From: Tetradesmus obliquus
Lineage: Eukaryota; Chlorophyta; Chlorophyceae; Sphaeropleales; Scenedesmaceae
DNA: 64,000 nt
Reading direction: 5' to 3'
Assembly (NCBI GenBank): GCA_030272155.1
Contig: CP126206.1
Span: 1,116,001-1,180,000, forward strand
Part shown: piece by piece, positions 21,984 to 35,900 of the stretch
Numbering within the stretch: the first letter of the stretch is position 1
How the letters are laid out: every line of letters begins with the position of its first letter
Position numbers and translations under genes: made by a program
The notes under the pieces: model-generated
Told to the model about the DNA's origin: nothing
The model's input: only the letters and a program-made list of their open reading frames with translations
Database searches by the model: none

Positions 21984-24900
21984 CCTGGTCAGATGCATCC
22001 GTTGGTGGTGGGCTGCAAGCAGCTCTGTAGTAGGCTGCTGGGCAGTTGATGGGTCGGCAGTTGATCCGCTGTTGCCTAGGCTGCCACCAACAGTGCAACA
22101 AGCTGAAGGGTGGATGATGCATGAAAATGTGTCTAGTGCACAGCATTCGTGACCTGTGTGGCTGTAGGATGGCGGCAGTCTGTTTCTGGCATGTGCCGCT
22201 GGAGGAAGGTGACATGGGTTTGCAGACGGCTGTTGGTGGTGGCTGAATGACTGCTGGGGGAATCGTGTTGTGAAACTAAAGCAGCGGGATTAGTGTACGC
22301 TTGCATATTTGCTGTAGTCCGCATGTGTGTTGGTCTTTTTTTGACGAGCGGTAGTGGTGACTGTCTGTTGAAGAAGACGCAGTGCATTCAAAGAGCGCTG
22401 CATTGTCTCAGATGCCAGGGGGATGTGGTGCAGCGATGAGGTTGGCAGGCAGGCATCTGCTGAAGAGGATAACAGCATGATCTGTCTGCAGGGCAGCAGA
22501 CAAACGCTGTGCCGTGTGGTGATGTTTTTGGCATGGGGGCAAACCCAGCACAGGTGATTGTTTCTGCTGGGCGGTTATGCATGGGGCAGTTACAAAAGGG
22601 GCAACAATACATTGCGCAGGATCATAACTGGTTACCGCTCACCCATGGGCGGGCCCTTTTCATCTACTGGAGAGGGATAATGTCATGTTTGCATGGCGGT
22701 CAGCCTGGGGGTGAGTAGACCATATCAGGCCATGGCCTAGGGTTATCAAAGTTCCAGCATGCAAGAGTGGTTTATAAGGAGGCCACCTGTGATTTCAAAA
22801 AGGATCTCAAGCATATCGGCAGCACATGTGGCTTGCTGCAGTGCTTGTGGAAGTATCGTAAGTGTGAAGATGACAAGGTGGCTGGATAATCAACGTGGTG
22901 GCAGGTTTGAGATATGGCTACGTGGGGTGGTTTCTGGTGAACTAAGCAGCCTGTAACAGGCAAGTGGAATGGGGCCCTGGGTCTTGTCAGTGTTGTGGGC
23001 GCATGGGTGTGTTGTGGTATCAGGCTTTCCCAAGAAAGGCTGCAGGGTAGCAGCATGTCAACTGGCACGGCAGCAGAGTGCGTTTGTGCTCCTCTGCCGT
23101 GCTGCTTACCTAAATTACACCATACTATTGGATAGCGGGGTGTGGCCGCTGACGCTGACGTGAAATTGGTGAGATTGTGGCAGATATTGTTAAGTTGTTG
23201 TTACTGCTGCAGCCAGGAAAGCATGTGGCGAGGAACTGGGGCATCAGGGGATGGCAGAAATGACTGTTTGATTTGGCCTTGAGGCTTTCAGAGTCGACAA
23301 GAACTTGCAACAGACACTCGCCATTTTTGTGTGTGTTGTGTTGTGTTTTGTGTGTAGGGTGTTGTTTCAACTTGGTGAATTTGACGCCCCAAGAATGGAG
23401 TGTCACTGTGCACCAAGGCGACAGCATGTTTTGGTGCAGCTGCCAGGATTGTGGTCTGCTTCATGGTGTGGAATGAAAGAGCGATGGGTAGAACACCTGC
23501 CTGTGCACTGCACTTGCTTCATGCAGCAACGCAACTCAGCGCATCAGCGTTTGCCGTGTTTAGCAGCAGCAACCATCATCAAGAGAAGCGCGCAGCACGC
23601 ACCTTCTCAACGCATGGCCAACAATGCTATCACTCGCAAAAAACATCACACCACGGCCCACACGAACATCATCCAGGACTGCTGCTGCCAGCTGCTAGGC
23701 TGGCAATCAACCCTATGGTTGCTGCTGCCGCTCCTCATTGTGCATGTTATTAAATGCCTTGGTTTGAGGATACGTTTTGGGTGTAGAATTTTTTGAAAGT
23801 GCTGCTGCCAAGGCCGCTGCGGGTGCTGCTCTGTGTTTGAACCAATGAATGAGCTACGCTCGGTGTGTGAGTACTCAACGCCCGCATACCGTAAGGACGG
23901 AGATGTGTGTGACCGTGGGGATACCCCATGCGCCTCCACACCTCCTGCCACTCTCTGTGGGTCACACTTGTCAGCGCTGCCGCTCAGATGCTGCGGCAAA
24001 TTCTGCATGACCTCCTGCATGCATGTTGATATTTACAGAGTTCCTTCTTGAAGTTTGATTAGGCGCACTTGGTCACTGTGTGGTATGGTTGAACACCATT
24101 CTGCATAGCCGCCACGGCTGCAATGCTGCGGCGGCTCTTGCATGCTGCTCCACTGCAGTGAGAAGCGTATGGTTCAGGGTCGAGATGAGCGCTATCTGCT
24201 GCAGTTGCGGCAACGTCTGCTTTATCCCGCAAGCCGTTGGGATGTCCGGCTGGTTTGATTCTGGAAGGCTGAACAACCATGTAGCTGTGTATCACGTTGT
24301 TGCATGCATGCTGTTATGTTAAGGTGTGAACTGCTGGTTTTGGTGTGTGAAAGGGCACTACCTACTATGTACGCAGCAGCATCAGCGTGGTCTCCTGCAT
24401 GCTTCTTGAGTGCAAAGCAACATTCTGTGTTCAAGTGTGATTAAGCGCATTTCGGTCCCGTCTGGTGCACTGGAAAACCCTCCTGCACAGCTGCCGCGGC
24501 TGCTCAACTGCACTGCAATCTCATGGTGGGACAGCGTATGGTTTGGGGTTGACTGGTTGCAGACAGTTGCATTTGGTACGATGTATGCTTGTTCTCCTGC
24601 AGGTTGAACTGCAAGATGTCATTCATCCCACCCTGTGTTGGTGTATGTATCCTCCGCACCCGCAGCAAGTGGGTGCAACAACATAGAAGTGCCCCTTCCA
24701 AGGTGTGAGTGGGCACATTTCACTGTCACCTGGAGCATTGCAAGATTACGCTTGTGCTATTTATGCCAGATGTGCTGTCTATGCCAGATGCAACATGAGT
24801 GTTGAAAAGCCCAATCGCTGGTTTGGACAAAGTCTGACAGCTGCGGCTAAAGCTGCACTGCGGTTGTTTGGGTGGTTAATACTGCAATGCATGCATGGCA

Positions 24901-27900
24901 TGCAGCCCCCGTTTGGCTTGCTGCCAGATGCTGCCTCTGTTGAGTTTGGTACTGACAGGCAAGTTTGCGTCTGAGGCCCGGTTGTATCACATTGACAGGC
25001 TGGCAGAAGTTATGGGCTGGTTGTAATGCAGCGCTGGTTTTGCTGATGCCTAGTACTACTGAAAGTAAACGAGCGTAGTATGGGGCTTGCGTTTTCGCAA
25101 AGGCTGTTTGCGTCTGACTCAGCTAGATGTGGTGCACAGTGCTGCGCAGTGCCAGTGTGCATCCAGTGGAAGCTGGTTGGAGGCAAGGGTGCAGCTGCTT
25201 GCCAGTGCTGCTGTGCATCACTGTCCAGTTGTAGTTCTGCGTTGTATGTACAGCTCCGAATGACAGTCAGTGCTGCGCCGGCCACTGCCAAAACTAACAA
25301 GAGTGGCGGCTGCACAGGCTCTTGGAGGATCTGTTGTGTCGCTAAACAACGCAATGCACTAGTTACTGCATTTGGCTTGAAGGAGGCAACGGCGGCGTCC
25401 CTTTGTTTTGTTGGTGCACTAGACTGCCGCAACATTTTTTTGAGAATGGTATCTGCCAAGTGCAGTCTACGGTGCAACGGGCACGCAAGCAGACTTGATG
25501 TCACGCTGCTTGATGAGCTCTGCCATGCTTTGCACAGCTGAGCAGTTGTGCTGTGCTGCTGAGCAGCTCCTGGCTGCTGCTGCTGCTGCTTGACACCACA
25601 CCTCAAATGGAGATTGCTCTGGCTTGCGGAGGACTGTGCGGGTGTGTCTGTAGCTGCTGCGCAGTGCGCGCCACTTCTGAGTGAGACAAGAGCTGTACCT
25701 CAGCTGCTCAGTGCTGCTGTGTGCATTGAGTGTGACGGCTCTGGTTGGTGAAGCGGTTGACCAACTGCCAATTTGTAACAGGTGGTGATCTGGTGGAATA
25801 GAAGTTGTGCGTGCCAACTTCTGCATCCATTGAGTAGCCATTACCTGTGCCAGGTGGTGAAGCGGTCAATCAGAGGTCAATTATATATGTCTGGCCTGTT
25901 GAGCAGCATACTGCTGCGTTACAGCATCTGGCTTGCCTGCATTGCAGGGCACTGCACCAGGCCAGCAATGCAACGTTGTGCACCAGCTGCCCAGCTGCTC
26001 AGTGCTGCGGGCCAGTAGCTGCTTAGTAGTGCTGGTATGCTGGCCGTGCAGTTATGCGTTGGAGACCTGCAGCGCCAAGGGCCGTGCCTTGGCTGCTGCA
26101 CAGTGCTAAGCAATGCATTGGCTGCTGCGAGTGCCAGGATTTGTCTTTGCGTTGTTTGGCACCAAGGGCTACCTTGCCTAGTGCTGTGCAGCTCAGTAGC
26201 CACGTGCTGTGCTATCCTGTTGTTTTCATCTTGCTTTGATGCGCAGTTTGCTGGCTCCTGAGCGCCGCGCTGGCTGGTTGGTTCGGCGGCAATCTGTTGG
26301 GCACCAAAGCACAGTCAGCCTGGCAAAGCTGGGATGGCGACAGATGCTCAGCCAGTTGCAGTGATTGTTGTGGTGTGTTAATCGTCGGCCCGGTTTCCCG
26401 TTTTTGAATACCAGCACACCTGCTGCGCTTTGGAACAATGGCGAATGTGCTTGCAGTGGCTGCATTGCACAGGTGCTGGCGTGATATGCAAGAGAAACAG
26501 TTCTCAGTTGTAGTTTTGGGTTTTCCACATTTCCACCTGGTGGGTTGCAGTACGGCCGGCTGTGCAGCACAGATACATGGCTTTAGAGACACGGTTGCCT
26601 TGCTTGATGGTTTCAACAGCAGCTGCTTTGCATGGCTTCCGGTTTCAATTTAAACCATATGTTGGCAATGAACATCACCCGTGGCTCCTTGCAGCAACCT
26701 GCGGGTGGCGGAGGTTTTGACAAAATAGATCGGCATATGTATTGACTGGAGGATGGATTTGGATGTGGCTGTGTTGCAGCTGAATAAGATGCACCTGATG
26801 GCCTGCACACAGCTTGATGCTTTGGGGAACATATGTACTGCAGCTGCAAACTGCAGCACATAAACAAGCCGCACTACCTAATATGCCCGAGGTGCTGTTC
26901 TGCACAGTAGCAGCCGTCGCACTGCCGCGCTGCGTGCGTGTGTCCCGTGACTTGCTGCTACGCATGGGGCAAGTGTGTTTGTGGGCTACGGCTGGCCCTC
27001 ACTCATACATGCACAATGAATGTGTTTTTCCCCCCACAACCTGAGGTGATGAGGAGCTTTTCATCTTCATTCTGCTTGCATGCATTTCAGGTGAAGTTTG
27101 AAGTTTCAGTTGGTATGCTTTGAACATTTTGACTGCTGCCCTGGTGGCAGCGGTAGGGATGTCTGCTGCTGTTGCTGCTTGTTGGGCTGTTGGAGTGACA
27201 TGTTTGATCAACACACACACACATATGCAGCGTGCTTTTCAAAGCAACAGCAGCTTGCATGGGGTGACATTCTTTCTCAACACACACATACATATGCAGA
27301 CATGCTTTGCAGAGCAACAGCAGACCGCAATGTCTGGCCCAGAAGTGCTGGAATGGCATGGCAGTTCAGTCATGAATGTGATGGATCAAGCGCTGCTTCT
27401 GCGCTGCCCTGTTGCTGGCACATATGCGGCTGGAGTGCTGCTGTTCATCTTTTGTGGCATTTGGCAAAGAACTCTGCGTTTGCCGCCAGCTGCGTCGCCT
27501 GCACCCTGCAGCAGTGTCGGGCAATGAAGCGCCGTGTTTGCTACAGTTTTCATACATGTCGAACATGCTAGAGCAGCGTATGTTGTGGCAGGCATTTGGG
27601 TTCTTTCATGGCACGGTTGCAGGATTGTGCTGCACTTTCTGCGTTCAATTCCTGTTTGGGATTTTCAGCAATGCCTTTGCTTGGGGCTTCACAGCTGTGC
27701 ATGCAGTACATGGTTAAACCATGGGCAACACCACTGCTACTCGCAGCTACTCGCAGCGCATTCAACATGCTAGTTACCATGCATCTGGATTGGCCTACAT
27801 TGATGATGCATGCAGCAACACAGCAGCCGGTGCCTGAGACAGCAGTTACTATCGGCAGCAGCATTGCACGTGTTTGCATGCATGCTGTCTTCACATCAAT

Positions 27901-28501
27901 CAAGGCCTCACTGCTTGGATTTGGTAACATGCACAGTACTGCAATGCATGGTGCGTGGTTTGGCACAACGGCGAGGCGGGACGTGTTTTGTGGCGTCGTG
28001 TCAGACCATTGTTGAATGAGTGGATGTAAACAGTTGCAGCCATGGTGGTGATGCCACAGCAGCATGTTTATGGGTTGCTGCACTACCATGGGCAAGGGAA
28101 CGTTTTTGTGGTTGATCTGTGTGGAGTGTGCCTTTTATGGACTGCTCCAGGTGCTGCTGTTGATGCTTGACACGTGGCATGCTTCAGCAGCCAGCTGTGT
28201 TGCAGTGCTGGTGGTACATCTCAAGGAAAATATATGCAACGTGGTGGTTTTTGACTACAGTACATGCTTCATGCAAGCACGGAAGGAATGGGGTTGCTTG
28301 GGGTTGAGGTGTGCAACGCTGGTGCGTCCAGGTGATCATTTGACCCTGCCGCACAAGTGCAGCCTCTCATTTGCTCCAGAATATCAACCCCAAGGGTGAA
28401 GTTGAGAACCTGACACGTCTTTCCACTGCGCCCTTTTTGATGCTGATGCCCCCTTGGTAAGAGAACACGGGCCTATTGTCAGCAGAGCTATCGTGGCTGC
28501 A
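21984..28501. other. Gene-poor, G/T-rich stretch
   Basis: I see no ORF here with recognisable domains and no run of phase-consistent exons like those in the secreted genes. The plus strand is visibly rich in G and T (many TGTTG, GTGGT and TTGTG words) across most of the interval. This would fit a very long 3' UTR of the AP2-like gene, an unrecognised non-coding transcript, or old transposon remains. Short CA/GT runs occur near 27200-27300. Confidence 0.4.
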
Positions 28502-28697
28502 GGTTTGTCCAGAGTTGAAGTTTGGCCAGAGTGGAGGTTTGTCCAGAGTTGTAGTTTGACCAGAGTGGAGGTTTGTCCAGAGTTGAAGTTTGGCCAGAGT
28601 GGAGGTTTGTCCAGAGTTGAAGTTTGATCAGAGTGGAGGTTTGACCAGAGTTGAGGTTTGACCAGAGTTGAGGTTTAACCAGTGTTGAGGTTTGACT
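28502..28697. repeat. 18-bp minisatellite (~11 units)
   Basis: The unit is close to GTTTGNCCAGAGTTGAAG. Units alternate between two forms (AGAGTTGAAG and AGAGTGGAGG), giving a 36-bp super-period in the first half; the copies nearest 28697 are more diverged. No coding role is supported. Confidence 0.9.
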
Positions 28698-29303
28698 GCA
28701 GTTGGCTAGATGTAACCTTCTGAGGTTCATGGTCCAAGCCACCCGCAGCTTCCAGGGGAGCTTCATGCAGGCTTTGCTGAAAGAGTAATACGGCACACTG
28801 CGTTTGTGCTTGTCATGGTGCTGTTTCTATCGACATGCCACCCTTCCTTTCATTCACAGCAAGCTAATACTGTCAAACAGCATCATACAGCGTATGAGCC
28901 AGTCACATATAGTTGTTGACCCTGCAAAGCTGCCAGCCAGCAGCCTTCTGAGTGGTAGTCAGCATATATGCACTTGAGAGAGGACACAGTGTGTGCAGTG
29001 CAGTGAAACACTTGCGCATGACCTGTCCAGCTATTGCTGCTGCAAGTACTGCAGCATTGATCAGTAATTTCACCTGGAAAGCCATCGCGGCTGCAAGCAC
29101 AGAACCAGTGATTTGCTGATGCTGCAACTGCCACTTTACTGTGACTGAGCACTTGCCACGAACGTTGTACGGTTCCTTGCGGTTCCGAGTGCGCCGTACA
29201 GACGTTTTCGTCGCACAACACCAATGGCAGCGTGAGTTTGCACCACATGAGTTGTGCAGGGTGCAGAGGTGGTCTCAATTCAGTGCTGCTGCATGGCTGA
29301 TGT

Positions 29304-29336
<33 letters not shown>

Positions 29337-30189
29337 CGCCGCCACCCGCTGCACGGCTGCCGTGCCACCGCTGCTGCTGATGTGTAACTGTCACGGTAAA
29401 ATTAAAGTGACTCTACACGTGCTGATGCACTCCTACGGCAAATTCTTGCGATCATCAAACAAGAACTGTAGTGCTGCAGCTGCAGGCTGCACACTAGGCC
29501 TGTAATGCTGAGTAGTTGCCGCTGGTGATACCGCCCACAGCTAGCAGTCATGGCCTTGCTTAGTGTGCTTAGTGCTGGTCAGGCCATGTTTTTTTGTGCT
29601 GAAATGCAAAACCCATAGCAGCTGAAGTTTCGGGGCTGCAGTGCTTCATTTTTGCTGCGTGACTTTGTGGAAGACTCATGTTCAGTAAGCCATGGTGTTG
29701 ACGCGCAAGATGCAGTGACTGCATGTGTTTGCAGCACTGCTCTTGTTTGAAACAAGACTTGCCACCAAGCAGGCAGCTTACGCATTGCTTGCTGCTATGG
29801 GCCGTATTTGTGTCAGAAGTTGCTCAAGCAGGAGCAGTCGCATGTTATCCACCTTCAAAGGTTTGGATGCTGCATGCCACCAAACTACACCAAGCAGCAG
29901 GGCTCCTGTGAAACACATGTGTGCAGGACATGCGAGGATAAGGCACAACTGGTCAAGTATGTTGCACGCAGATGCAAGGTTTAGTTCGACAGAACAGAAT
30001 ATGCAAGCCGTACGGGCACGTCGTTTCGGCCTCGCGGGCCTGCCTGCGGGCGTCGACGCACGCGTGGTGCAAGGCCATATGTCCACTGCTGCCGGGACAT
30101 ATTGCACCGGTACACATGTGCACAGCAGGTAAACAAATATGCACAGCAGTGTAAACAAGTGTTCATTGTTCCATACAAGTGGATGCAAC
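28698..30189. other. Intergenic DNA before the CACTA element
   Basis: I find no supported gene. A CTG-rich tract occurs at about 29300-29340. A minus-strand open frame at 28883-29368 has cysteines and a Gln run from that tract, but no recognised domain or paired splice sites. This region would include the original upstream DNA of the secreted-protein gene that starts at 32999, now displaced by the transposon. Confidence 0.35.
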
Positions 30190-32905
30190 CACTATGGTCA
30201 CCGAGATGTCCAGCTGCATGTCCAGGCATGTCCAGTGGCACCAAATCGTGTCCAGTTGGTGGGTTTGCATGTCCAGTTGCAGGTCCACTGGACTGGCAGT
30301 CTGCCTGCAACTGGACATGTGCTGCTGCTGATGCGTTGTACGGCACGATACCCGGCTGAAACGCCGCATGTAGGTGTTGTTGCATGTATGCCGCTTATAC
30401 TGTGTCGCTGAACAGCCAGCACGTCAGCTGGCCAGCCCATGGGCTTGCTGTAGGGTTTGTCGATATCACGTCAACACCGGCTTGATATTCACGCAAAAGC
30501 GTGCGATAGAGTAAAGAAGCATCATATAAAGCAGCATTTATGGTGTCTTATGGCACGACAGCGCCTCAAGGCGAAGATCAGCATGTCACTACAGCATTGC
30601 ACCACTTTTCCCCGCTGCCGAAGCAGCAGCCTTTTCAAACACATCGTTTAGTTCTGGTACAGTACGTTTAGTGGCCCGTATAGCCCCATTGCGCGCTGCT
30701 GCAAGGTGTGTCACTTGTTAAATTACAAAATGGCCAGATGGCATACGCTCGTGAACTGTTCGTCTACTGGTAAGCAAACAGCTGCAAACAAGGATCAATA
30801 TGATTACTGCTGAAGCATTACAGCGATCGCACCTGTGTCGCGCACTGCTGCTGCGTTGCATATGGTGCACGGGGCTGAAACAGACTGCAAGCTCGTGTCC
30901 ACTGGCAGAGACCATCGCTGAAAGCGTTAATGAATGACAACAGATCAATGCGGTTATTGGGCGTTTGTGAGGCTGCAGACGCCTGCTCATTGAGCAGCAG
31001 CAGTCCTTGAAGCACTATGCAGCTGCAAGGTTGATCCTGCAGGAATTCAATGCTGTAGAAAGCGCATGGAGCTGCTACTGCTTATCTTGATACTTTGATG
31101 ACATGGTGAGCGACTCTTACCCAGATCAGCAGCGGCTGAAACGACAGCACCCAGCCCTGCAGCTGCTAGGGCGCCCAGCTCACAGCAGCAGCAGCAGCAG
31201 CTACAGTTGCAGCAGTGCAGCAGTACTGTCGCAGGAATGATCACACCATCACCAGATCAAGATCAGTTTCAGGTATAGCAGCATCAGCCGTGCTATGTCA
31301 GCTGTAGAGGCTGGGTGCATGCAGGTTGTCCACAGGTGCAGTTGTGTGTCACCTGCGTTGCTGCTGCTGCTGTGTGCAGGCTCCTGTCAGCTGCCCGTCT
31401 CCCAGCATCACAGGTAGGTCGGAATAACGAAACCTAACAGGTAGCAGGTTACAGCTGCTGCTACTGCTGCTGCTGCTGTGAAGTGACAGCTCTCCCAATC
31501 AAGAGCATGCCGCTTGCTGCAGGGCTTGTCGTGATCATTCTTGGCAACGCGTGCATGAACATACGCACGCAGCAGACAGCATGCCCAGCAGGCCAGCAGT
31601 TGCATAATGTGGAACGTGCTTGCAACGCACTTCACACACACCATACTTGCTCGCAATGCCCTCCATGTGGTGTGCGCGCCACCCATCCAGCTTTTACTTC
31701 CTGCGTGCATGGGTCCTACTTGATTGCAGTCAGCATGGCGCCACTGTATCTAATGCAGCAGCAGACAGCCTGCTTGGAGACCACCTTGATGATATATTGA
31801 CATGAGACCTCTGTTGGTGCGCAGACCTTCCCTATAGAGACACAGGGGCCGACTTTCCGGCAGCGTGGCATGGCTGATGCACTTCCTGGTGAGCTTGAGC
31901 GGTGTGGCATTGCAAGCAGTCTGCCTCATATGTGCGATTCAGTGGCAGCGATTATGTTGGCGCAGATGCTGCTGCTCTGTAGTGTTGCATGTAGTGGTGC
32001 GTGGCGGGCGCCAATCAACGCGCAAACGCCGGTTGGCCCAGACCTTGCTTGAGATAACGCCAACCTCAACAAGTGCCACATCCTACGCTGCAGCATGCAA
32101 ATCTAAGTGCATCTGCTCTGTTTCTGCTGCACTGCTGCAGGGGTGTTCTTTGAAACAACCGCTACACTTGTGATCAATGCAGGCAGTGGCAGCCTGCCAA
32201 CTCGCAGTTGATGCCGGCTATGGAGACACCAGTGCGCGATCAGCAGCTGCTGGAACTTGTATGTTTTCGTTGGCAGATGGTGGCATGCAGCGGTAGTGGC
32301 AGCTGGTGCATTGTTGTGCTGGCGCTGCCTGCAACAGGATGCACAGTGAATGCAGTTGGCATAGGCATCATCTGTACAAGTGGTAGAGACGCAATCTTGT
32401 CAATGCAGTTCTCGGCAGCTGTTCCGCGTGGTGTCCTCACTGCTTATGTTGTGATTGCAGCAGCTGGGTGCCTTTGCTGTCATGCAGCAGCTGCGTGCTG
32501 TTAATGTTGTTGTGATTGCAGCAGCTGCCAGATTCTGTTTGTATTGCAGCAGCTACATGCTGATTGTGTTACAGCCCATGGGTCACTTGCCCACTTGGCA
32601 GTTGCAGTTGCAGTGACTTGGTACCAGGGGGTCGAGGGCGCCAACCCAAGCACCTCGACATTGCTGTCCTGCCGCGAACACTTGTTTACTGCATCAAATA
32701 CGTTTGATATAACGGTAGTAGGCAGTTTATGAAAGTCCAATTGCCGTGTCCAGTATCGTGTCCAGTCACCTACTCGATGTCCAGCAGCATGCTGGACATG
32801 GCCATGTCCAGTCTCACACTGGACATGCCACATGGCATGTCCAGTTGCACACCATGCAACTGGACATGCCTGGACATGCAGCTGGACATCTCGGTGACCA
32901 TAGTG
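30190..32905. mobile_element. Non-autonomous CACTA (EnSpm/CMC) transposon
   Basis: The 47-bp terminal inverted repeats at 30190-30236 and 32859-32905 match perfectly by eye and begin CACTATGGTCACCGAGATGT. The element is flanked by the direct 3-bp duplication AAC (30187-30189 and 32906-32908), as expected for CACTA elements. Both subterminal regions (about 30200-30320 and 32745-32900) are packed with ATGTCCAG and its complement CTGGACAT in both orientations. This matches the subterminal arrays that transposase-accessory proteins bind in this superfamily. The 2716-bp interior shows no transposase ORF. Perfect ends imply a recent insertion. It ends 93 bp before the start codon of the next gene. 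Confidence 0.88.
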
Positions 32906-32998
32906 AACTTGCGACTACTTCACAACATCGCACGGACGATTCGCAAGTATCCTCTTTCCGAACGCAACAATCGACTCCCACGTTGTGCTTATACTATC

Positions 32999-35900
32999 AT
33001 GAGGTCCTTCATAGTTGTGTGTGTTCTGTTATGGTTTGCCAGGGTGTCAGCGAGTCGGACGCCTGTTGGAATTAACCGTGGTAAGTGTAATTCAGTCAGA
33101 CTCAGTCAGTGGAGCAACAATTTGTACAAGCATGTTTGCAAGCTTGCTTTCCACTTGGTTGTGAAATGCATCTGCACCTGCAGGGGATCCCCGGTCCGGA
33201 CCGTGCAGCAGCTGCTGCAGCCTCAACGCTTGAGCATGTGCCAAGTGCCTCCTCCTCTTTTGTGGATATTCATTTGTGATTCTGCAGGCCGCAGCCTCCA
33301 AGAGTACACGTGTACAGTTGCTACGGGGTGTCCCCGCTGCCCTGACGGATGCATGACCGCCCTGGGAAGCTGTACTGGAGACACCAATGGTGGCTGGCGG
33401 TGTAGGAGGTGCCAGCTGCTTTTACCCGAACCAATAGACCCTAAGGAGAACCTGAGACCTGCGGCTGATGGATCATGCGGTAATTGTACCTGCACACTTA
33501 TAAGTGCTTTGCAAGACGCTATATGCACACAGCAGCTGATCATCAGTGCAAGTACAAGCACACAACAGTGCCGTTTGCCTTGTAAACGCAAAAAGTGTAC
33601 TTTTTGCGGGATCTGCTATGCCATGCAACAAAACTGCTGTCAGGTGTTTCAGGATACCACAGCAGAAGGACAACTTTAAGCCATGGCATGGCTTGCCACA
33701 CATCAAAAATGCAGGCTGAACCATTTTGGCAAAAGAGCAATCTGATGTGATGACTGCATTTTTATTTGTGTTTCAGCGCCTGAACCGCCTCAATCTCCTC
33801 AACCCTGCTATCACCTGCCAAATGAACCTGCAGGCTGTTTCCCTGGCTATTACCTTAATAAGACTGCGGCCCCTGCTAGGAAGTGCGTGCTGTGCCCCAA
33901 AAACTCCTGGTGCCCCGGCGGCACAGAATCCGCCTCAACATACACTGCTTCCGGGGATCCAGGCAAGACAGACTGCCCCACCAACATGGTCACTGTCAAC
34001 AAAGGCGCTCGGACCAAGCTGTTCTGTGGTGAGTAGCACAACTGTGCGTGTGCATGCCATTGTGCAGGGCATGGTGTGCGTATATGTACACCAATATATA
34101 AGTCGTTGTGTACAAGTCTGTTGTGGACAACAACCTACGCACGCTTCTGGACCAACCAGCATGATGCGCAAGCTTTGGCTGCCATCTACTACTCTTTTGC
34201 TGGCAACGTGCTTTCCTTGAAGTTTCAGCTTGTCATTTGCATGTCAACATGCTCAGTATTTCTGGAGATCTTTGCACACGTCTTCAAATCCATTGATCTC
34301 CAACAGATCTCCGTACAACACAGGTTCACTTTGGGTGGCCTTAACATCCAGTACAGCAATCTAACCACGTCAGCACCACACCTGCTTTCACAACAGTCAT
34401 GATGACTTGCTGGCCGGCTGGTTTGCAGTCAACAAGCCGGGCTATTCCTACACTGCCCCGACTTCTGACACTGCTGGAGATCCTTCGGTGGCTGAATGCC
34501 CGGAGAACACGTTCAGCACTGGGTACAAACGCCAGGCCAAGTGCACCCCATGCCCCAGTGAGTTTGTTGCACTGCTCCAAGCGCTTATCTCCCAGTTGCC
34601 AGCATTAGCCCACACCCTTGGCAACGCAGTATCACATCATAGCGGCTATCCCTAACGCTTCCTCCAGATGTCCTGAATTTGCTATTCAATGGCACACATC
34701 CATTTCTCGAGCTGCTCTTTGAGGATCAGGGTGAATGTAGCAACGGGGCGACTGTAGCAGAGTGTCTGCACGTCAGTGGGACACAGTTGTGGTGGTCCAT
34801 CAAACACGACCAAAGGACTGGTCTACCATGGCGTGGTGCTGATTTTACTGGTAATAAAGATGAAGATGCTCGTATTTCATGCACACCGCTTTCTGCTGCG
34901 CACCGCAGGCGGTATGAGGACTGAACATGGCCTACCCGACATCACATTTGTCCCAGCATCAGCCCTTCCTGCCAAAGGCTATTCCACATCGTACTCGGAT
35001 GGAGCAGGAACCATGGCACAAACATCTGCAGCTGGTTGCAGTGAGTACCAGTGCACAAGTCCTGGGTGGTGCTGGTGTGCCAATTTATAATAGATTTCAT
35101 ATACATATCATCAGTCTTGCTTTGCACATCAAGGAGAGAAGAAGACAAGTTTTATGCCACATGCAGTAGTGACGCACGTGCAGACCCTGGCATACAATAC
35201 TAGTAGTCGAATAATTAACGCAACAGCCAGCTGCGGCTTTTTCACAGGCGACAACATGCTGAAGCATCCGTGCATACAAATGACAGCACATCTACCACAA
35301 CAGCATCTGATGTACCACAGTGCAAACGATGTGTTGTTGGCTGTGCCGAGTTTATGCGCAAGTGGCTGCATTGAAGGAATCGCCTGCGCTATATATCTCT
35401 GCCACGTCATGGAACTCGCTGCCTTATTTGATGCATTGGTGCATGCTTTCCACAGCTGAACGGACAAGGTTGGTGCTGCAGTCCTCAGTCACTGCGGCTG
35501 CCAATAGCGTGTCAGTGACGCCCATGTTTGCTCAGTGTATTGTTGGCCTGTTGGCTGCTGTCCCTGCAGAGGTGCCGCCTGGCTGGTATGTCACCAGCAG
35601 CAACAAGGTGATCCGCTGCCCAAAAGGCGAGTACAGGTCTGAATATGTTGACGCGACAGCCACAACGGCCCACCACTGCCTCCGCTGCCCAAGGGGAACA
35701 ACCACATACGCGCCAGCAAGTCCTGACTTCGGGTTCTGTGATGGTGAGTGCTTGCTAGTCGCTCTTATTTGTCAGGAGGTCCCTGTTAATTCTGCAGCAG
35801 AGAGTGACGTCCAATGGCAACCTGGGGCAGGCATACAGCCACCGCTGCTGGTAGCAGTGTGGTGCTATGACTGTCTAACACAACACCATATGTCTGCTGC

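Noticed and set aside
32729..33679. 316-codon open frame covering the transposon end and the first secreted-gene exons
   Set aside because: It starts inside the CACTA terminal repeats and reads through intron 1. The ATG at 32999 with its signal peptide and donor at 33081 is far better.
34660..34800. Possible extra exon of the secreted gene between exons 4 and 5
   Set aside because: The candidate acceptor at the GATCAG near 34729 gives an immediate TGA in the required phase.
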